The notes beneath the pieces were generated by a model. The model worked only from the letters and a program-made list of their open reading frames with translations, did no database searches and was not told where the DNA came from. Below, in pieces: positions 26,517-35,857 of a stretch of 64,000 bases of DNA. Positions within the stretch are counted from its first letter, which is position 1, and each line of letters starts with the position of its first letter. The translations under genes and the position numbers were made by a program. Where the stretch lies: contig CP070751.1 of assembly GCA_020348445.1 (NCBI GenBank), positions 5,049,187 to 5,113,186 of the forward strand, read 5' to 3'. This DNA is from Thermoplasmata archaeon (GTDB taxonomy: Archaea; Thermoplasmatota; Thermoplasmata; GCA-020350865).

Positions 26517-27938
26517 ATGAGAAAAAAGATGGCAATTGGAATGGTTTTGACACTAATCGTGGTGGCTTTTGTTGGGATACCAATTAATGTGGGTGCCGAG
26601 GAAAATGAGGCAGTAACTCCCCAATTAACGCGCAGCCCATTTAATGGACCAGGATGTGGCATGTCGTTATTAACAACCTTACAAAGTAGCAGTAGCAATT
26701 CGCTTATGGAAATTGTTCCTTCTTGGGTGGACATTGTGGATGCAGAAGTCGTATCAAACGACGGTGAAGGTGTCTATATAGCTGTAATAGACACAGGGCT
26801 TATAGAAGCTTGGCCATACTTCTTCTCAGAGGCGAATATCGCCTGGGAATTGGGCAAGGGTTTCAGCTATGATATAACGTGGGATCCCACTATTGAGGAT
26901 CCTGTATATGGTGAACTTCTTGACCAGCGGGTATTGGGTCCACTTCGTGACGACCGTGGATTTGTGACCAATGAATATGGATATGGACACGGTACCTTTA
27001 CGACAAGCTTGATAACTGGCTACAGACTCGGAGACTTCTGGGTAAGAGGTGTTGCACCAAAAGCAACGATAATTCCAGTGCTCATATATGACACTTGGTT
27101 GGTTGATTGCCCAGATCCTACCTATCCAGGCTGTTATGGCGGAAAAATCAAACATCAGGGCTTCACATACGAATCGATGGCTGCGGGTATCAACTATATT
27201 GCAGACCTCGCAGAAATTCTAGATGGAAAAGTCATTATAAGCCTGAGTATGGGCTGGTTCTGGCCATCAGAAATTTTAGAAGATGCAGTTAACAATGCAA
27301 TTGACAAGGGTGTAATCTTCATTGCATGCGCAGGTAATGAAGGCTACACTGGAATGCGTTGGCCAGCTGCATATCCACAAGTAATTTCCGTTGGTGCTGC
27401 AGGTTGGACTGAGAATTGGGTCCCAGGATTCAATCCAGATTACTGGCTAAATGATGTGCCTGAAAAACTCAATACAAAGGATGTCTGGGGAAACAATTGG
27501 CAAATTTATCTTACGGAGTACAGCTCCCGACCTAATAAAGATCTTGGACAAAAGCCTAATGATCTAGACCTCACTACAATAGCTTCCTGGGTTTTCACCC
27601 CATGGCAAATGGATGTTTATTGGGATGGTATCGAGTGGATTACTTCAGAGCCAACTTATGGTTTTGGAGGAGGTACAAGTGCTGCCACACCTATTGTGGC
27701 CTCGATCGCAGCACTAGTCTTGCAAGACCATCCAGAACTAAATCAACCTGAAATGGAAAAGATTCTAAAGAACGCAGCGAGAGGTCTACCCTTGGCATGC
27801 AATGGAGCTTGGCTTTTTGAATTTCATTGGTTCGAAGGAGCTTTCCGCTATGGATACTTTGAATGGCAAGGAACAGACTATGGCGCAGGATTTCTTCAGG
27901 CAGATGCGGCATTGAAAGCTGCTAAGACACATGCATGA
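26517..27938 (+). CDS. Secreted subtilisin-like serine protease (S8 family)
   Basis: A 473-residue protein with a signal peptide (AIGMVLTLIVVAFVGIPINVGA). The catalytic triad is D92 in AVIDTG, H158 in GYGHGT and S388 in GGGTSAATP; N274 in CAGNEG is the oxyanion residue. All key residues are present, so it should be active outside the cell. It lacks a long pro-domain or a membrane anchor, though residues 30-70 may serve as a short propeptide. Between His and Ser a Trp/Tyr-rich insertion (WLNDVPEKLNTKDVWGNNWQ) is unusual. Its promoter, leader ORF and signal peptide resemble those of the NosD-like genes, so it is probably co-regulated with them. Confidence 0.93.
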   Translation: MRKKMAIGMVLTLIVVAFVGIPINVGAEENEAVTPQLTRSPFNGPGCGMSLLTTLQSSSSNSLMEIVPSWVDIVDAEVVSNDGEGVYIAVIDTGLIEAWPYFFSEANIAWELGKGFSYDITWDPTIEDPVYGELLDQRVLGPLRDDRGFVTNEYGYGHGTFTTSLITGYRLGDFWVRGVAPKATIIPVLIYDTWLVDCPDPTYPGCYGGKIKHQGFTYESMAAGINYIADLAEILDGKVIISLSMGWFWPSEILEDAVNNAIDKGVIFIACAGNEGYTGMRWPAAYPQVISVGAAGWTENWVPGFNPDYWLNDVPEKLNTKDVWGNNWQIYLTEYSSRPNKDLGQKPNDLDLTTIASWVFTPWQMDVYWDGIEWITSEPTYGFGGGTSAATPIVASIAALVLQDHPELNQPEMEKILKNAARGLPLACNGAWLFEFHWFEGAFRYGYFEWQGTDYGAGFLQADAALKAAKTHA

Positions 27939-28080
27939 AAATAATCATAGAAGTGACCTTATTGCCAACTTAAACCTTCTTTCTTTTTATTAATTTTTTT
28001 TAAATTTTAATGCGTTATATTACGAAACTTTGAAAGTAGAACCTTTCTTTTAACACGGTTAATAATTTCTCAGCAATTTG

Positions 28081-28100
28081 TGTAACCACATGTGGTCACA
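28081..28100. promoter_or_regulatory. Palindromic operator upstream of the first NosD-like gene
   Basis: TGTAACCACATGTGGTCACA is an inverted repeat with one mismatch, in the same position relative to the promoter core (GGTATTATTATAGAATATAAC) as the operator before the subtilase. The whole 120-nt block to the start codon is nearly the same in both genes. Confidence 0.8.
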
Positions 28101-28149
28101 AGGTATTATTATAGAATATAACTTTTTTCTCAGAAATAGGAGGAAATAT

Positions 28150-28197
28150 TTGAAAAAAAAGCATAAAAAAGCCCTTTTTCTCAGGGGGAGGAGGTGA
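28150..28197 (+). CDS. Upstream leader ORF before the first NosD-like gene
   Basis: Fifteen codons starting with TTG, after GGAGGAAATAT. The encoded residues after the start are identical to those of the leader before the subtilase (KKKHKKALFLRGRR), and one third-position change is silent (AGA to AGG). Its stop again falls in the ribosome binding site of the main gene. A single silent change is weak evidence of coding, but the frame is intact. Confidence 0.5.
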   Translation: MKKKHKKALFLRGRR

Positions 28198-28203
28198 TAT
28201 GAA

Positions 28204-29433
28204 ATGAGAAGAAAGATAGCCTATTTGATGGTCGTGGCTTTGGTTGCAATGGTGTTTTCTGCTGTGCCCATGTCCGTGAGCGCAACCTGGACTGGAGATG
28301 TCACAATCCTTTCAGACGGAACCGTTGTTCCAGCAGACGCGCCAATTCATGTTAATGGAATGAAATACACACTAACTGACGACATTCTCGGAAGTATTAC
28401 AATCCAGATGTCTAGCATAACATTGGATGGCGCCGGTCATACTCTAGAGGGTACTGGACTCGGTTATGGAATTTTCTTGTTTGGTTTGTCAGGTATAACA
28501 ATCAAGGATTTTATAGTCAAGAATTATGACATTGGCATCATCACGGTGTTTTGTGACACCAGCACCATAAAAGAAAACGAGGTCTCGGACTGTTATAACG
28601 CTGGCATCCACCTTTACGGTTCTAATGATAATACAATAAAGGAAAACAAATTGCATAACAACTTTTGGGAAGGTATCTGGCTTGAGGAGTCCAGCAATAA
28701 CATCATAAAAGATAACGAGGCCTGGAAAAACGGTGAAGCGGGTATTTGGCTTTGGTATTGGTGTGATAACAATGTCATAAAAGATAACAACCTTCATGAG
28801 AACGGTGATCCAACCTGGGGAGCTGGTGTCTTTCTGATGTACTATTGCGACAATAACCTAATAAGAGATAACGATGCTTCAAACAAAAACGGTGTCGGCA
28901 TCGCTCTATGGGGATCCGACGAAAACACTGTGAGCGAAAACACTATCTCACGCAATTTGGTGGGTGGTGTCTACGTATACTTCTGTACCGGTGGAAATAT
29001 AATAACAAAAAATACTATCAGTAACAATTATGCATTCGGACAAAATGGCATTCGTTTGTGGTCTTCCAGTGGAACTATCGTAAGCCAGAACACCATTTCG
29101 GGCAGCTATGGAGGTCTCCTTATCTACAAAAACCCCGAAGGAACAAGCAACTTGATCACAGAGAACACGATTCGTAACAATTACAAAGGCATTCAATTAA
29201 GTTACGATTCTTACGACAATCAAATCCACCACAATAATTTCATGAACAACGATATCCAAGCACAAGACCATGGGATAGGGAACCTATTTGACGATGGTTC
29301 AGAGGGCAACTTCTGGAGCGACTACAAGGGCAAGGACAATGATAAAGACGGCATTGGAGACACGCCCTATTTGACTGAAGGTGCAGCAGGTTCGCAGGAC
29401 AACTGTCCACTTATGAAACCCTGGAACTGGTAG
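28204..29433 (+). CDS. Secreted NosD-like parallel beta-helix protein, copy 1
   Basis: A 409-residue protein with a signal peptide (IAYLMVVALVAMVFSAVPMSVSA), followed by a conserved entry (GDVTILSDGTVVPADAPIHVNG) and a right-handed beta-helix of NosD/CASH type. The coils carry repeated N-I-K-N/E turns such as NDNTIKENKLHNN and NNNVIKDNNLHENG. It closes with NFWSDYKGKDNDKDGIGDTPY, the family's C-terminal Asp-rich motif, which may bind calcium. It has no membrane helix, so it is released or bound to the surface layer. A role in binding extracellular sugars is the usual guess; nothing here proves it. The gene at 37408 is its paralogue, with a related upstream region. Confidence 0.9.
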   Translation: MRRKIAYLMVVALVAMVFSAVPMSVSATWTGDVTILSDGTVVPADAPIHVNGMKYTLTDDILGSITIQMSSITLDGAGHTLEGTGLGYGIFLFGLSGITIKDFIVKNYDIGIITVFCDTSTIKENEVSDCYNAGIHLYGSNDNTIKENKLHNNFWEGIWLEESSNNIIKDNEAWKNGEAGIWLWYWCDNNVIKDNNLHENGDPTWGAGVFLMYYCDNNLIRDNDASNKNGVGIALWGSDENTVSENTISRNLVGGVYVYFCTGGNIITKNTISNNYAFGQNGIRLWSSSGTIVSQNTISGSYGGLLIYKNPEGTSNLITENTIRNNYKGIQLSYDSYDNQIHHNNFMNNDIQAQDHGIGNLFDDGSEGNFWSDYKGKDNDKDGIGDTPYLTEGAAGSQDNCPLMKPWNW

Positions 29434-29586
29434 ATAGAATAAATACAAGACAACACAGAATATCGTTTACAGACCTATAATCCAAACCTTCTTCCTTTTT
29501 TTATTATGTCTTCGTATTTTCAATATCCTTCTTTCAACATTGAAAATTAAGTTGCATGATTGGGTTTCGGATGCAGAGATAAGACC

Positions 29587-29714
29587 ATGGAAACAGTGGA
29601 CCTTTCAGAGGAATACGAACAATTGTACCTCCTCTGCCTCGAAGACGGGCCAGATGAAATCAAAGAGGCAGGAGTCAACAAGGAACTTTAGTACAACAGG
29701 ATGAAGGATAAGGG
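29587..29714 (+). pseudogene. Remnant of a GNAT-YoaP gene (5' end only)
   Basis: The sequence from the ATG at 29587 matches the first 43 codons of the intact gene at 38853 (VDLSEE-EQLY-LCLED, DEIKEAG). A TGG codon has become TAG (29689-29691), and homology stops at AAGGG (29710-29714), where the tail of a GTPase gene begins. The sequence before the ATG also matches that before 38853. The remnant is therefore part of a larger duplication that was later cut by recombination. Confidence 0.9.
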
Positions 29715-30021
29715 CCCATACAGGCAAAGGGATACGAGGACCACAATTGGTGCAGCAGATGCGATCATAGTAGATTTCTGTAAGGGATATGAAGATGAGA
29801 ATCTTGCCATGTTGATGCTGCGGCAGGAGATCATAAGGGCGGGTATGGATATCAACCACCCTTCAAAGGAGAGCCTGGTCAGGCTAGTTGAATTTCTAGC
29901 AGATGCCGAAACTGAATATAAGGATAATAAAACCGTGATTCTGAATAGAAATAAAAGGTTGCTCCTGGCAAGGGGTGCCGTAAAAATGGGAACAAAAAGA
30001 AGAGTGAGAAGGGCTAGATGA
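29710..30021 (+). pseudogene. 3' fragment of Rab-like GTPase gene (copy of 24315 tail)
   Basis: From AAGGG on, the sequence matches the last 104 codons of the GTPase at 24315 (PYR-RDTRTTIGAADAIIVDFC to the end), including about 60 nt beyond its stop. The GTPase domain is missing. An ORF from ATG 29701 would give a 106-residue chimera with six codons of the GNAT remnant. Substitutions are mostly silent, and the C-terminal domain is intact, so expression as a free helical domain cannot be excluded. I see no promoter. Confidence 0.85.
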
Positions 30022-30230
30022 ACCTGCCTGTGATATAACAACCCTGCAAGAGCTAGTTTTTGTTCTAATCAAAGAAATATCTAAATATAATGTTGTTGAT
30101 TCATTTTATGATAGGAATATAGAGAATTTCATAGGAAGAGCAGGAAAATTGCGGTATATTTGAAAAATCATTAAATTAGAATATAATGGTGGGGGTAGAG
30201 GGATATTGGCGATGAGGAAGGTTTAATTAA
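30022..30230. other. Intergenic region before the STAND ATPase operon
   Basis: The first part still resembles the region after the GTPase at 24315. Further on, AATTAGAATATAATGG around 30173-30188 is a possible TATA region, followed by GATGAGGAAGG as ribosome binding site for the gene at 30231. I see no operator palindrome of the CCACATGTGG type here. Confidence 0.45.
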
Positions 30231-33044
30231 ATGACAGCCATAGACTCACAAATTCCACTGGTAGATAGAATCCGTGAGCTTGGAGAACTCAAAGATCATT
30301 TACATAACGCGATGCAAGGCCAAGGGAACCTTTTATTCATCGCAGGCGAGGCTGGAGTGGGTAAAACCAGACTAGTTGAAGAGTTAAAGACTTATGCTCA
30401 ATCCCAGGGCGTCCAGATATTACAGGGCGGGTCCTTATATGAATCCCTCACTCCCTATATGCCATTTATCGAAGCTTTAAGATCAGCAAACCTAGATCAT
30501 TTATTTGCACGGGAAGACCCTCCAAAAGTAGAGTGCGTTTATCTGATAACAGATACGGGTCTATTGATTAAGGATGTGGCGCGTGAGGAATCCAAACTCG
30601 ATTCGACTATTTTCGCAGGTATGCTTACTGCCGTGGGGGACTTTGTGAAAGATTCTCTTAGCATGCTCAGCGGGGAGGAAAGGAAAGAGATGCTCGACAC
30701 TCTTGGTTATGAGAAATATCGTATTCTGATTGAGAGAGGAGCAAACACCAACCTCGCAATAATCTTAACCGGTAGAGAGAACGAGTTTTTAGTCAACGAT
30801 ATGAAGGAGGTTCTCGCCAACATTGACCAAGACTATGGTAATGTGCTAAAAGTTTGGGATGGTGATGACAACAGTGTCAAAGGAATCGAGAATGAATTAA
30901 AACCATTAATCACCTCTGGAAAATACGATGGTATTGATTACGCCAAAGACAATCCTCAAATCAAAAGGAATTTGTTATTCGAGAACATTTTACTGGGAAT
31001 TGAACGACATGCCAAAACCAATCCATCAATCCTCTGTATCGAGGATATGCAATGGGCAGATCCCTCTTCATTGGCACTAATGCATTATATTGCTAGGAAT
31101 ACAAGAAAATGCAACTTATTGATACTCGGAACCTATAGACCTGAGGATGTGAGTATTACAAGGGAAGAAAAGGTCCATCATTTAGTCGAAGCAATGCAGT
31201 TGATGAGCCGAGAGGATCTATATTCCAAGATTGAACTGGAAAGGTTGGAAGAGGTATATATTGATGAAATGCTTTCTTCACTATTGACGAAAACTGATTT
31301 TACTGATGAATTCATGAAACAAATGTATAAAGACACAGAGGGCAACCCGTTTTTCATAGTGGAACTTATTAGGATGTTGGTAGAGGAGGGAACAATTGAA
31401 AAGAAGGGTGATATCTGGATACTGACTAAAGATTTAAAAGACGTGCATATACCTTCGAAAGTAAACGTTGCCGTCAATCGGAGACTGAATCGGGTGAAAG
31501 AAGAGGGGAGAGAAATTTTAGATATTGCAGCGGTGATCGGTGAAGAGTTCACATCAGCAATATTGGCAAAAGCGGCAAATCTTGAAAAAGTTCACTTATT
31601 GAAGCAATTAAGGATTTTGGAACAAAATCACAAACTGATCCGCTCTGTCGATACAAAATATAAATTTGACCATGCAAAGATCAAAGAAGTTACTTACAGT
31701 AAAATCCCCTTAGAATTGAAAATGGAATACCATGCATTAATTGCAAACGCTATCGAAATATTGAACGAGGACGATCTTGATAATGTAATCGGAGATCTGG
31801 CATTCCACTACTATCATTGCAAGAACAGGGAAAAGGCACTTCTCTATCTCATCAAAGCAGCAGAGAGGGCCAAGAAGGATTACTCAAATGAAGAGGCAAT
31901 ATTGTTCTATACCCAAGCTCAGGAACTCGAAGAGAATGCGCAGAAAAGAATGGAAATATTCGAGAGACTGGGAGAGGTTTATAATCTGATTGGAGATTAT
32001 GATAAGAGCTTGGAATCGTTCAATAGTGCCTTAGAATTGACTAAAGGAAATAAGAATAAGATAGCGGAGATTAAGGCAAATATTGGGAGAATCTACCGGA
32101 AAAAGGGAGAATATAATGAATCCATAAGGAAGTTAACAGAAGCCTTGGATTTAGTCAAAAATGAAGGAGGCAAAGAGGAAGCACTTGTCCTCGAAAAAAT
32201 CGGCATGACTTATCTTAGGAGAGGAGATTACAAAAGAGCCTTTGAGTACTTAGAGAAGAGCCTAGAGATAGGGGAAATAATCGGTGACCAGAAAGATATA
32301 GCAACTTGTCTCAAGAACATCGGTTGTATGTATTGGTCAAGAGGTGAACACGAAAAAGCTCTCAAGAACTTCGAGAAAAGCCTGAAGATACATGATAAGA
32401 TCGGCGACCAGCCAGGTATTCATGCCTGCCTCAACAACATCGGCGAAGTGCATCGTATTAAAGGAGAATACGAAAGAGCCCTAGAGTGGTTGGAGAAAAG
32501 CCTGAGGATAGGGGAGAAGATCGGCAACCAAATTGGTATTGGATTTAACCTCATCAACATCGGCAATGCGTACACCCAAATAGGAGAATATGATAAGGCA
32601 CTTAAGCACTTAGAGAAAGGCCTTAAGATAGGTAAGAAGATCGGTGCACAAACTGTCATTGCCGATGGCTACTGGGTTACGGCTGAAACATATCTGAAGA
32701 AAAGTGACATGAAAGGAGCATTAGATTTCTGCGATCGGGTATTCGATTTATCCAAAAAGACGGGTTCTAAGGAACATATCGCACACTCAAGGAGAATCTT
32801 TGGTGGTATCTATTGCGAGCAAAAGAAGTGGGAAGAATCAATTGAGAATTTCCAGGAGAGCTTAAAAATTTTTAATGAAATTGGAATGAAGAATGAATTA
32901 GGCAATGCCTACTATGAGTTCGGATTGATGTGGAAAGAAAAAGGAAACACCGAGAAGGCAAAAGAACATCTGAACAGTGCTCTTGATATTTTCGAGAAAT
33001 TGAATTTGGAGAAGCAAGCGGAAAAAGTAAGAAAGGAGTTATAA
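30231..33044 (+). CDS. STAND/AAA ATPase with roadblock-like insertion and TPR repeats, copy 1
   Basis: A 937-residue soluble protein. It opens with an AAA_16/STAND ATPase: Walker A GEAGVGKT (39-46) and Walker B SILCIEDMQWADPSS (266-280). Between them, at about 98-225, sits an insertion with the order of a roadblock/LC7 fold: VECVYLITDTGLLI, helix DSTIFAGMLTAVGDFVKDSL, YRILIERGANTNLAIILTG, and a last helix. A winged-helix-like arm follows, with a sensor-like region. From about 540 on come nine or ten TPR repeats (GDYKRAFEYLEKSLEIGE type). There is no DNA-binding or toxin domain, so it is a signalling switch. The roadblock insertion suggests contact with the neighbouring small GTPases. The next gene starts 1 nt after its stop. 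Confidence 0.9.
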   Translation: MTAIDSQIPLVDRIRELGELKDHLHNAMQGQGNLLFIAGEAGVGKTRLVEELKTYAQSQGVQILQGGSLYESLTPYMPFIEALRSANLDHLFAREDPPKVECVYLITDTGLLIKDVAREESKLDSTIFAGMLTAVGDFVKDSLSMLSGEERKEMLDTLGYEKYRILIERGANTNLAIILTGRENEFLVNDMKEVLANIDQDYGNVLKVWDGDDNSVKGIENELKPLITSGKYDGIDYAKDNPQIKRNLLFENILLGIERHAKTNPSILCIEDMQWADPSSLALMHYIARNTRKCNLLILGTYRPEDVSITREEKVHHLVEAMQLMSREDLYSKIELERLEEVYIDEMLSSLLTKTDFTDEFMKQMYKDTEGNPFFIVELIRMLVEEGTIEKKGDIWILTKDLKDVHIPSKVNVAVNRRLNRVKEEGREILDIAAVIGEEFTSAILAKAANLEKVHLLKQLRILEQNHKLIRSVDTKYKFDHAKIKEVTYSKIPLELKMEYHALIANAIEILNEDDLDNVIGDLAFHYYHCKNREKALLYLIKAAERAKKDYSNEEAILFYTQAQELEENAQKRMEIFERLGEVYNLIGDYDKSLESFNSALELTKGNKNKIAEIKANIGRIYRKKGEYNESIRKLTEALDLVKNEGGKEEALVLEKIGMTYLRRGDYKRAFEYLEKSLEIGEIIGDQKDIATCLKNIGCMYWSRGEHEKALKNFEKSLKIHDKIGDQPGIHACLNNIGEVHRIKGEYERALEWLEKSLRIGEKIGNQIGIGFNLINIGNAYTQIGEYDKALKHLEKGLKIGKKIGAQTVIADGYWVTAETYLKKSDMKGALDFCDRVFDLSKKTGSKEHIAHSRRIFGGIYCEQKKWEESIENFQESLKIFNEIGMKNELGNAYYEFGLMWKEKGNTEKAKEHLNSALDIFEKLNLEKQAEKVRKEL

Positions 33045-33045
33045 A

Positions 33046-35856
33046 ATGGCAATCATTGATTCACATATACCATTAGTGGACAGAGTACTGGAGCTCGAAG
33101 AGCTGAAGACCCACCTCCACAACGCAACCAAGGGCCAAGGCAATCTTGTCTTCATCGCAGGCGAGGCTGGAGTGGGTAAAACCAGGTTGGTTGACGAGTT
33201 GAAAACCTATGCCCAATCTCAAGGTATCCAGATATTGCAGGGCTGGTCCTTATATGAATCCCTAACTCCCTACATGCCCTTTGTAGAAGCCTTGAGATCT
33301 GCAAATTTGGAACATCTGTTCTCACGGGAGGACCCTCCAAAAGTGGAGTGTGTATATCTTATAACGGACACTGGGTTATTGATAAAGGAAGTGCTGCGGG
33401 AGGAAACCAAACTAGATTCTACAATATTCGCAGGCATGCTTACAGCGGTCGGAGACTTCGTGAAGGATTCACTGACAATGCTCAGCGGGGAGGAAAAGAA
33501 TGAGGCACTCAATTCTCTTGGATATGAAAATTATCGGATTCTAATTGAAGTCGGTACGAATACAAATCTAGTTGTTATACTCACAGGAAAGGAAAACGAG
33601 TTTTTGATCAATGATATGAAAGAGGTTCTTGCTAACGTTGACCAGGAGTATGGAAATGTGCTAAAAGCCTGGGATGGTGATGACAATAGCGTTAGAGGAA
33701 TCGAGAATGTGTTAAAGCCACTAATCACCTCTGGAAAATATGACGGTATAGATTATGCAAAGGATGACCCAAAGATCAAGAGGAATAGATTATTTGAGAA
33801 CATCTCGTTAGGAATTGAAAGATACGCTAAAGTCAATCCTTCTATACTCTGCATTGAAGATTTGCAGTGGGCTGATCCTTCATCAATGGCACTCATGCAT
33901 TATGTAGCTCGAAATACACGAAAGTGCAATTTACTGATTCTTGGAACTTACAGACCTGAAGATGTTACTGCAATTAAGGAAGGGAAAGCACATCATTTGA
34001 TCGACGCAATGCAATTAATGAGCCGTGAGGATTTATATCAAATGATTGAATTGGAAAGGTTGGAAGAAGATCATATGGATGAGATGCTTACATCGCTTTT
34101 GGGCAAGACTGATTTCACAGATGAATTTAAGAAACAACTTTATAAAGAAACAGAAGGCAACCCATTTTTCATGGTATCACTCATCAGGATGTTGATTGAA
34201 GAAAAAACTATCGAGATGAAAGATGATGTTTGCACTCTCACGAAAGACTTAAAAGAAGTGCATATACCTTCGAAGGTGCACGATGTAATCATACGGAGAC
34301 TGAGTCGAGTGAAGGAAGAGAGGAGAGAAGTTTTAGATATTGCGGCGGTGATAGGTGAAGAGTTCACATCGACCTTATTGGCAAACACGACAAAACTCGA
34401 AAAAGTTCACTTGTTGAAGCAATTAAGAACCTTGGAACAAAGCCATAAACTGATTCGTTCATTCGGGCAAAAATACAAATTCGATCACGCAAAGATAAAA
34501 GAGATATTGTACCTCAAAATTCCCGAAGAATTGAGAATGGAATACCATACAATAATTGCAGATTCTATTGAAACCCTAAACAAGGACAATTTGGATGATA
34601 TGGTTGAAGACTTAGCATTTCACTACTATCATTGCAGGAACAGGGAAAAAGCCCTTCCATATCTCCTCAAAGCAGCGGAGAAGGCGAAAAAGGATTATTC
34701 AAATGAAGAGGCAATAAGGTTCTACAATGAAGCCCTGGAATTAGAAGAAGATGAACAGAAGAGGAGGGAAATATTCGAGGAAATAGGTGATATTTATGGG
34801 TTGATTGGAGATTATAATAAGAGCATAGAATCTTTAGAATGTGGACTGGAATTAGCTAGACAAAAGAATATAATAGCAGAAATCAAAGTGAAGATTGGTA
34901 GAATTTGTCAAAAAAAAGGAGAATACGACGATTCCATAAGAATAAGCACTGAGGCACTTGATTTGGTAAAAGGTGATGAATGCAAGGAGGAAGCGGAGGC
35001 TCTCGCTGCAATCGGTAATGTTTACCAATTCAAAGGAGAAAACGACAGAGCTCTCGAATATTTCAATAAGAGCTTGATGATAAGGGAGAAGATTGGAGAT
35101 CAAAAGGGAATTGCACGCATATTCAATGGTTTTGGTATATTACACGCAGATAAAGGGGAATACGACAACGCCCTTAAGGAATTCGAAAAGAGCTTAGAGA
35201 TAAAGAAAAAGATTGGTGACATACGGGAAATTGCCAAATCCTTCAACAATATCGGCCTTATGTACAATCTTACGGGAGACCTCGATAGAGCTCTGGGATA
35301 TTTCGAAAGGGGCTTAAAGATGCTTAAGAAGATTGGCGACTTGCGTTTAATTGGGGTCACCTTAAATAGTATTGGTGAAATGCATCTTATTAAAGAACAA
35401 TATGACGAAGCTATTAAAAATTATGAAAAGAGTATGGAGATTTGCGATAAGAATCAGATTAGAAGACCGGCAACTTACAATTATTGCGGACTTGCGGAGG
35501 CATATTATAAAAAAGGGAATCTTAAGAAAGCCTTTCATTTCTGTAATATGGCCTACGATTCATCCAAAGAGATTGGTGTCATGGAGAATGTTGCACACTC
35601 AAAGAGAATCTACGGCATGATCTATCGAGAGCAGAAGAAATGGGAGGAATCTATTGAGAATTTCGAGGATAGCATCAGAATTTTCAACGATATTAAAATG
35701 GAGAGGGGGTTGGGAAAATTGTATTACGAATATGGGTTGATGTGGAAGACTAAAGGGGATTCTGAGAAGGCAAAGGAGCATCTGAATAAAGCACTTAATA
35801 TCTACATGAAATTGAAGTTGGAAAAGCACGCGGAGAAGGTAAGAAAGGAGTTATAA
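33046..35856 (+). CDS. STAND/AAA ATPase with roadblock-like insertion and TPR repeats, copy 2
   Basis: A 936-residue paralogue of the preceding gene, with the same layout: Walker A GEAGVGKT, the roadblock-like insertion (VECVYLITDTGLLIKEVLRE ... YRILIEVGTNTNLVVILTG), Walker B SILCIEDLQWADPSS, and about ten TPRs. The ATPase and insertion are much better conserved between the copies than the TPR array, so the two probably sense different partners through one common switch. The ribosome binding site (AAGGAG) lies inside the last codons of copy 1. The same 3' junction is repeated before the GTPase at 35858, evidence that the operon grew by duplication. Confidence 0.9.
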   Translation: MAIIDSHIPLVDRVLELEELKTHLHNATKGQGNLVFIAGEAGVGKTRLVDELKTYAQSQGIQILQGWSLYESLTPYMPFVEALRSANLEHLFSREDPPKVECVYLITDTGLLIKEVLREETKLDSTIFAGMLTAVGDFVKDSLTMLSGEEKNEALNSLGYENYRILIEVGTNTNLVVILTGKENEFLINDMKEVLANVDQEYGNVLKAWDGDDNSVRGIENVLKPLITSGKYDGIDYAKDDPKIKRNRLFENISLGIERYAKVNPSILCIEDLQWADPSSMALMHYVARNTRKCNLLILGTYRPEDVTAIKEGKAHHLIDAMQLMSREDLYQMIELERLEEDHMDEMLTSLLGKTDFTDEFKKQLYKETEGNPFFMVSLIRMLIEEKTIEMKDDVCTLTKDLKEVHIPSKVHDVIIRRLSRVKEERREVLDIAAVIGEEFTSTLLANTTKLEKVHLLKQLRTLEQSHKLIRSFGQKYKFDHAKIKEILYLKIPEELRMEYHTIIADSIETLNKDNLDDMVEDLAFHYYHCRNREKALPYLLKAAEKAKKDYSNEEAIRFYNEALELEEDEQKRREIFEEIGDIYGLIGDYNKSIESLECGLELARQKNIIAEIKVKIGRICQKKGEYDDSIRISTEALDLVKGDECKEEAEALAAIGNVYQFKGENDRALEYFNKSLMIREKIGDQKGIARIFNGFGILHADKGEYDNALKEFEKSLEIKKKIGDIREIAKSFNNIGLMYNLTGDLDRALGYFERGLKMLKKIGDLRLIGVTLNSIGEMHLIKEQYDEAIKNYEKSMEICDKNQIRRPATYNYCGLAEAYYKKGNLKKAFHFCNMAYDSSKEIGVMENVAHSKRIYGMIYREQKKWEESIENFEDSIRIFNDIKMERGLGKLYYEYGLMWKTKGDSEKAKEHLNKALNIYMKLKLEKHAEKVRKEL

Positions 35857-35857
35857 A

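Noticed and set aside
29701..30021. Functional 106-residue small gene
   Set aside because: It is the 3' end of a duplicated GTPase joined to a broken GNAT start, with no promoter; kept as a pseudogene although the frame is open.
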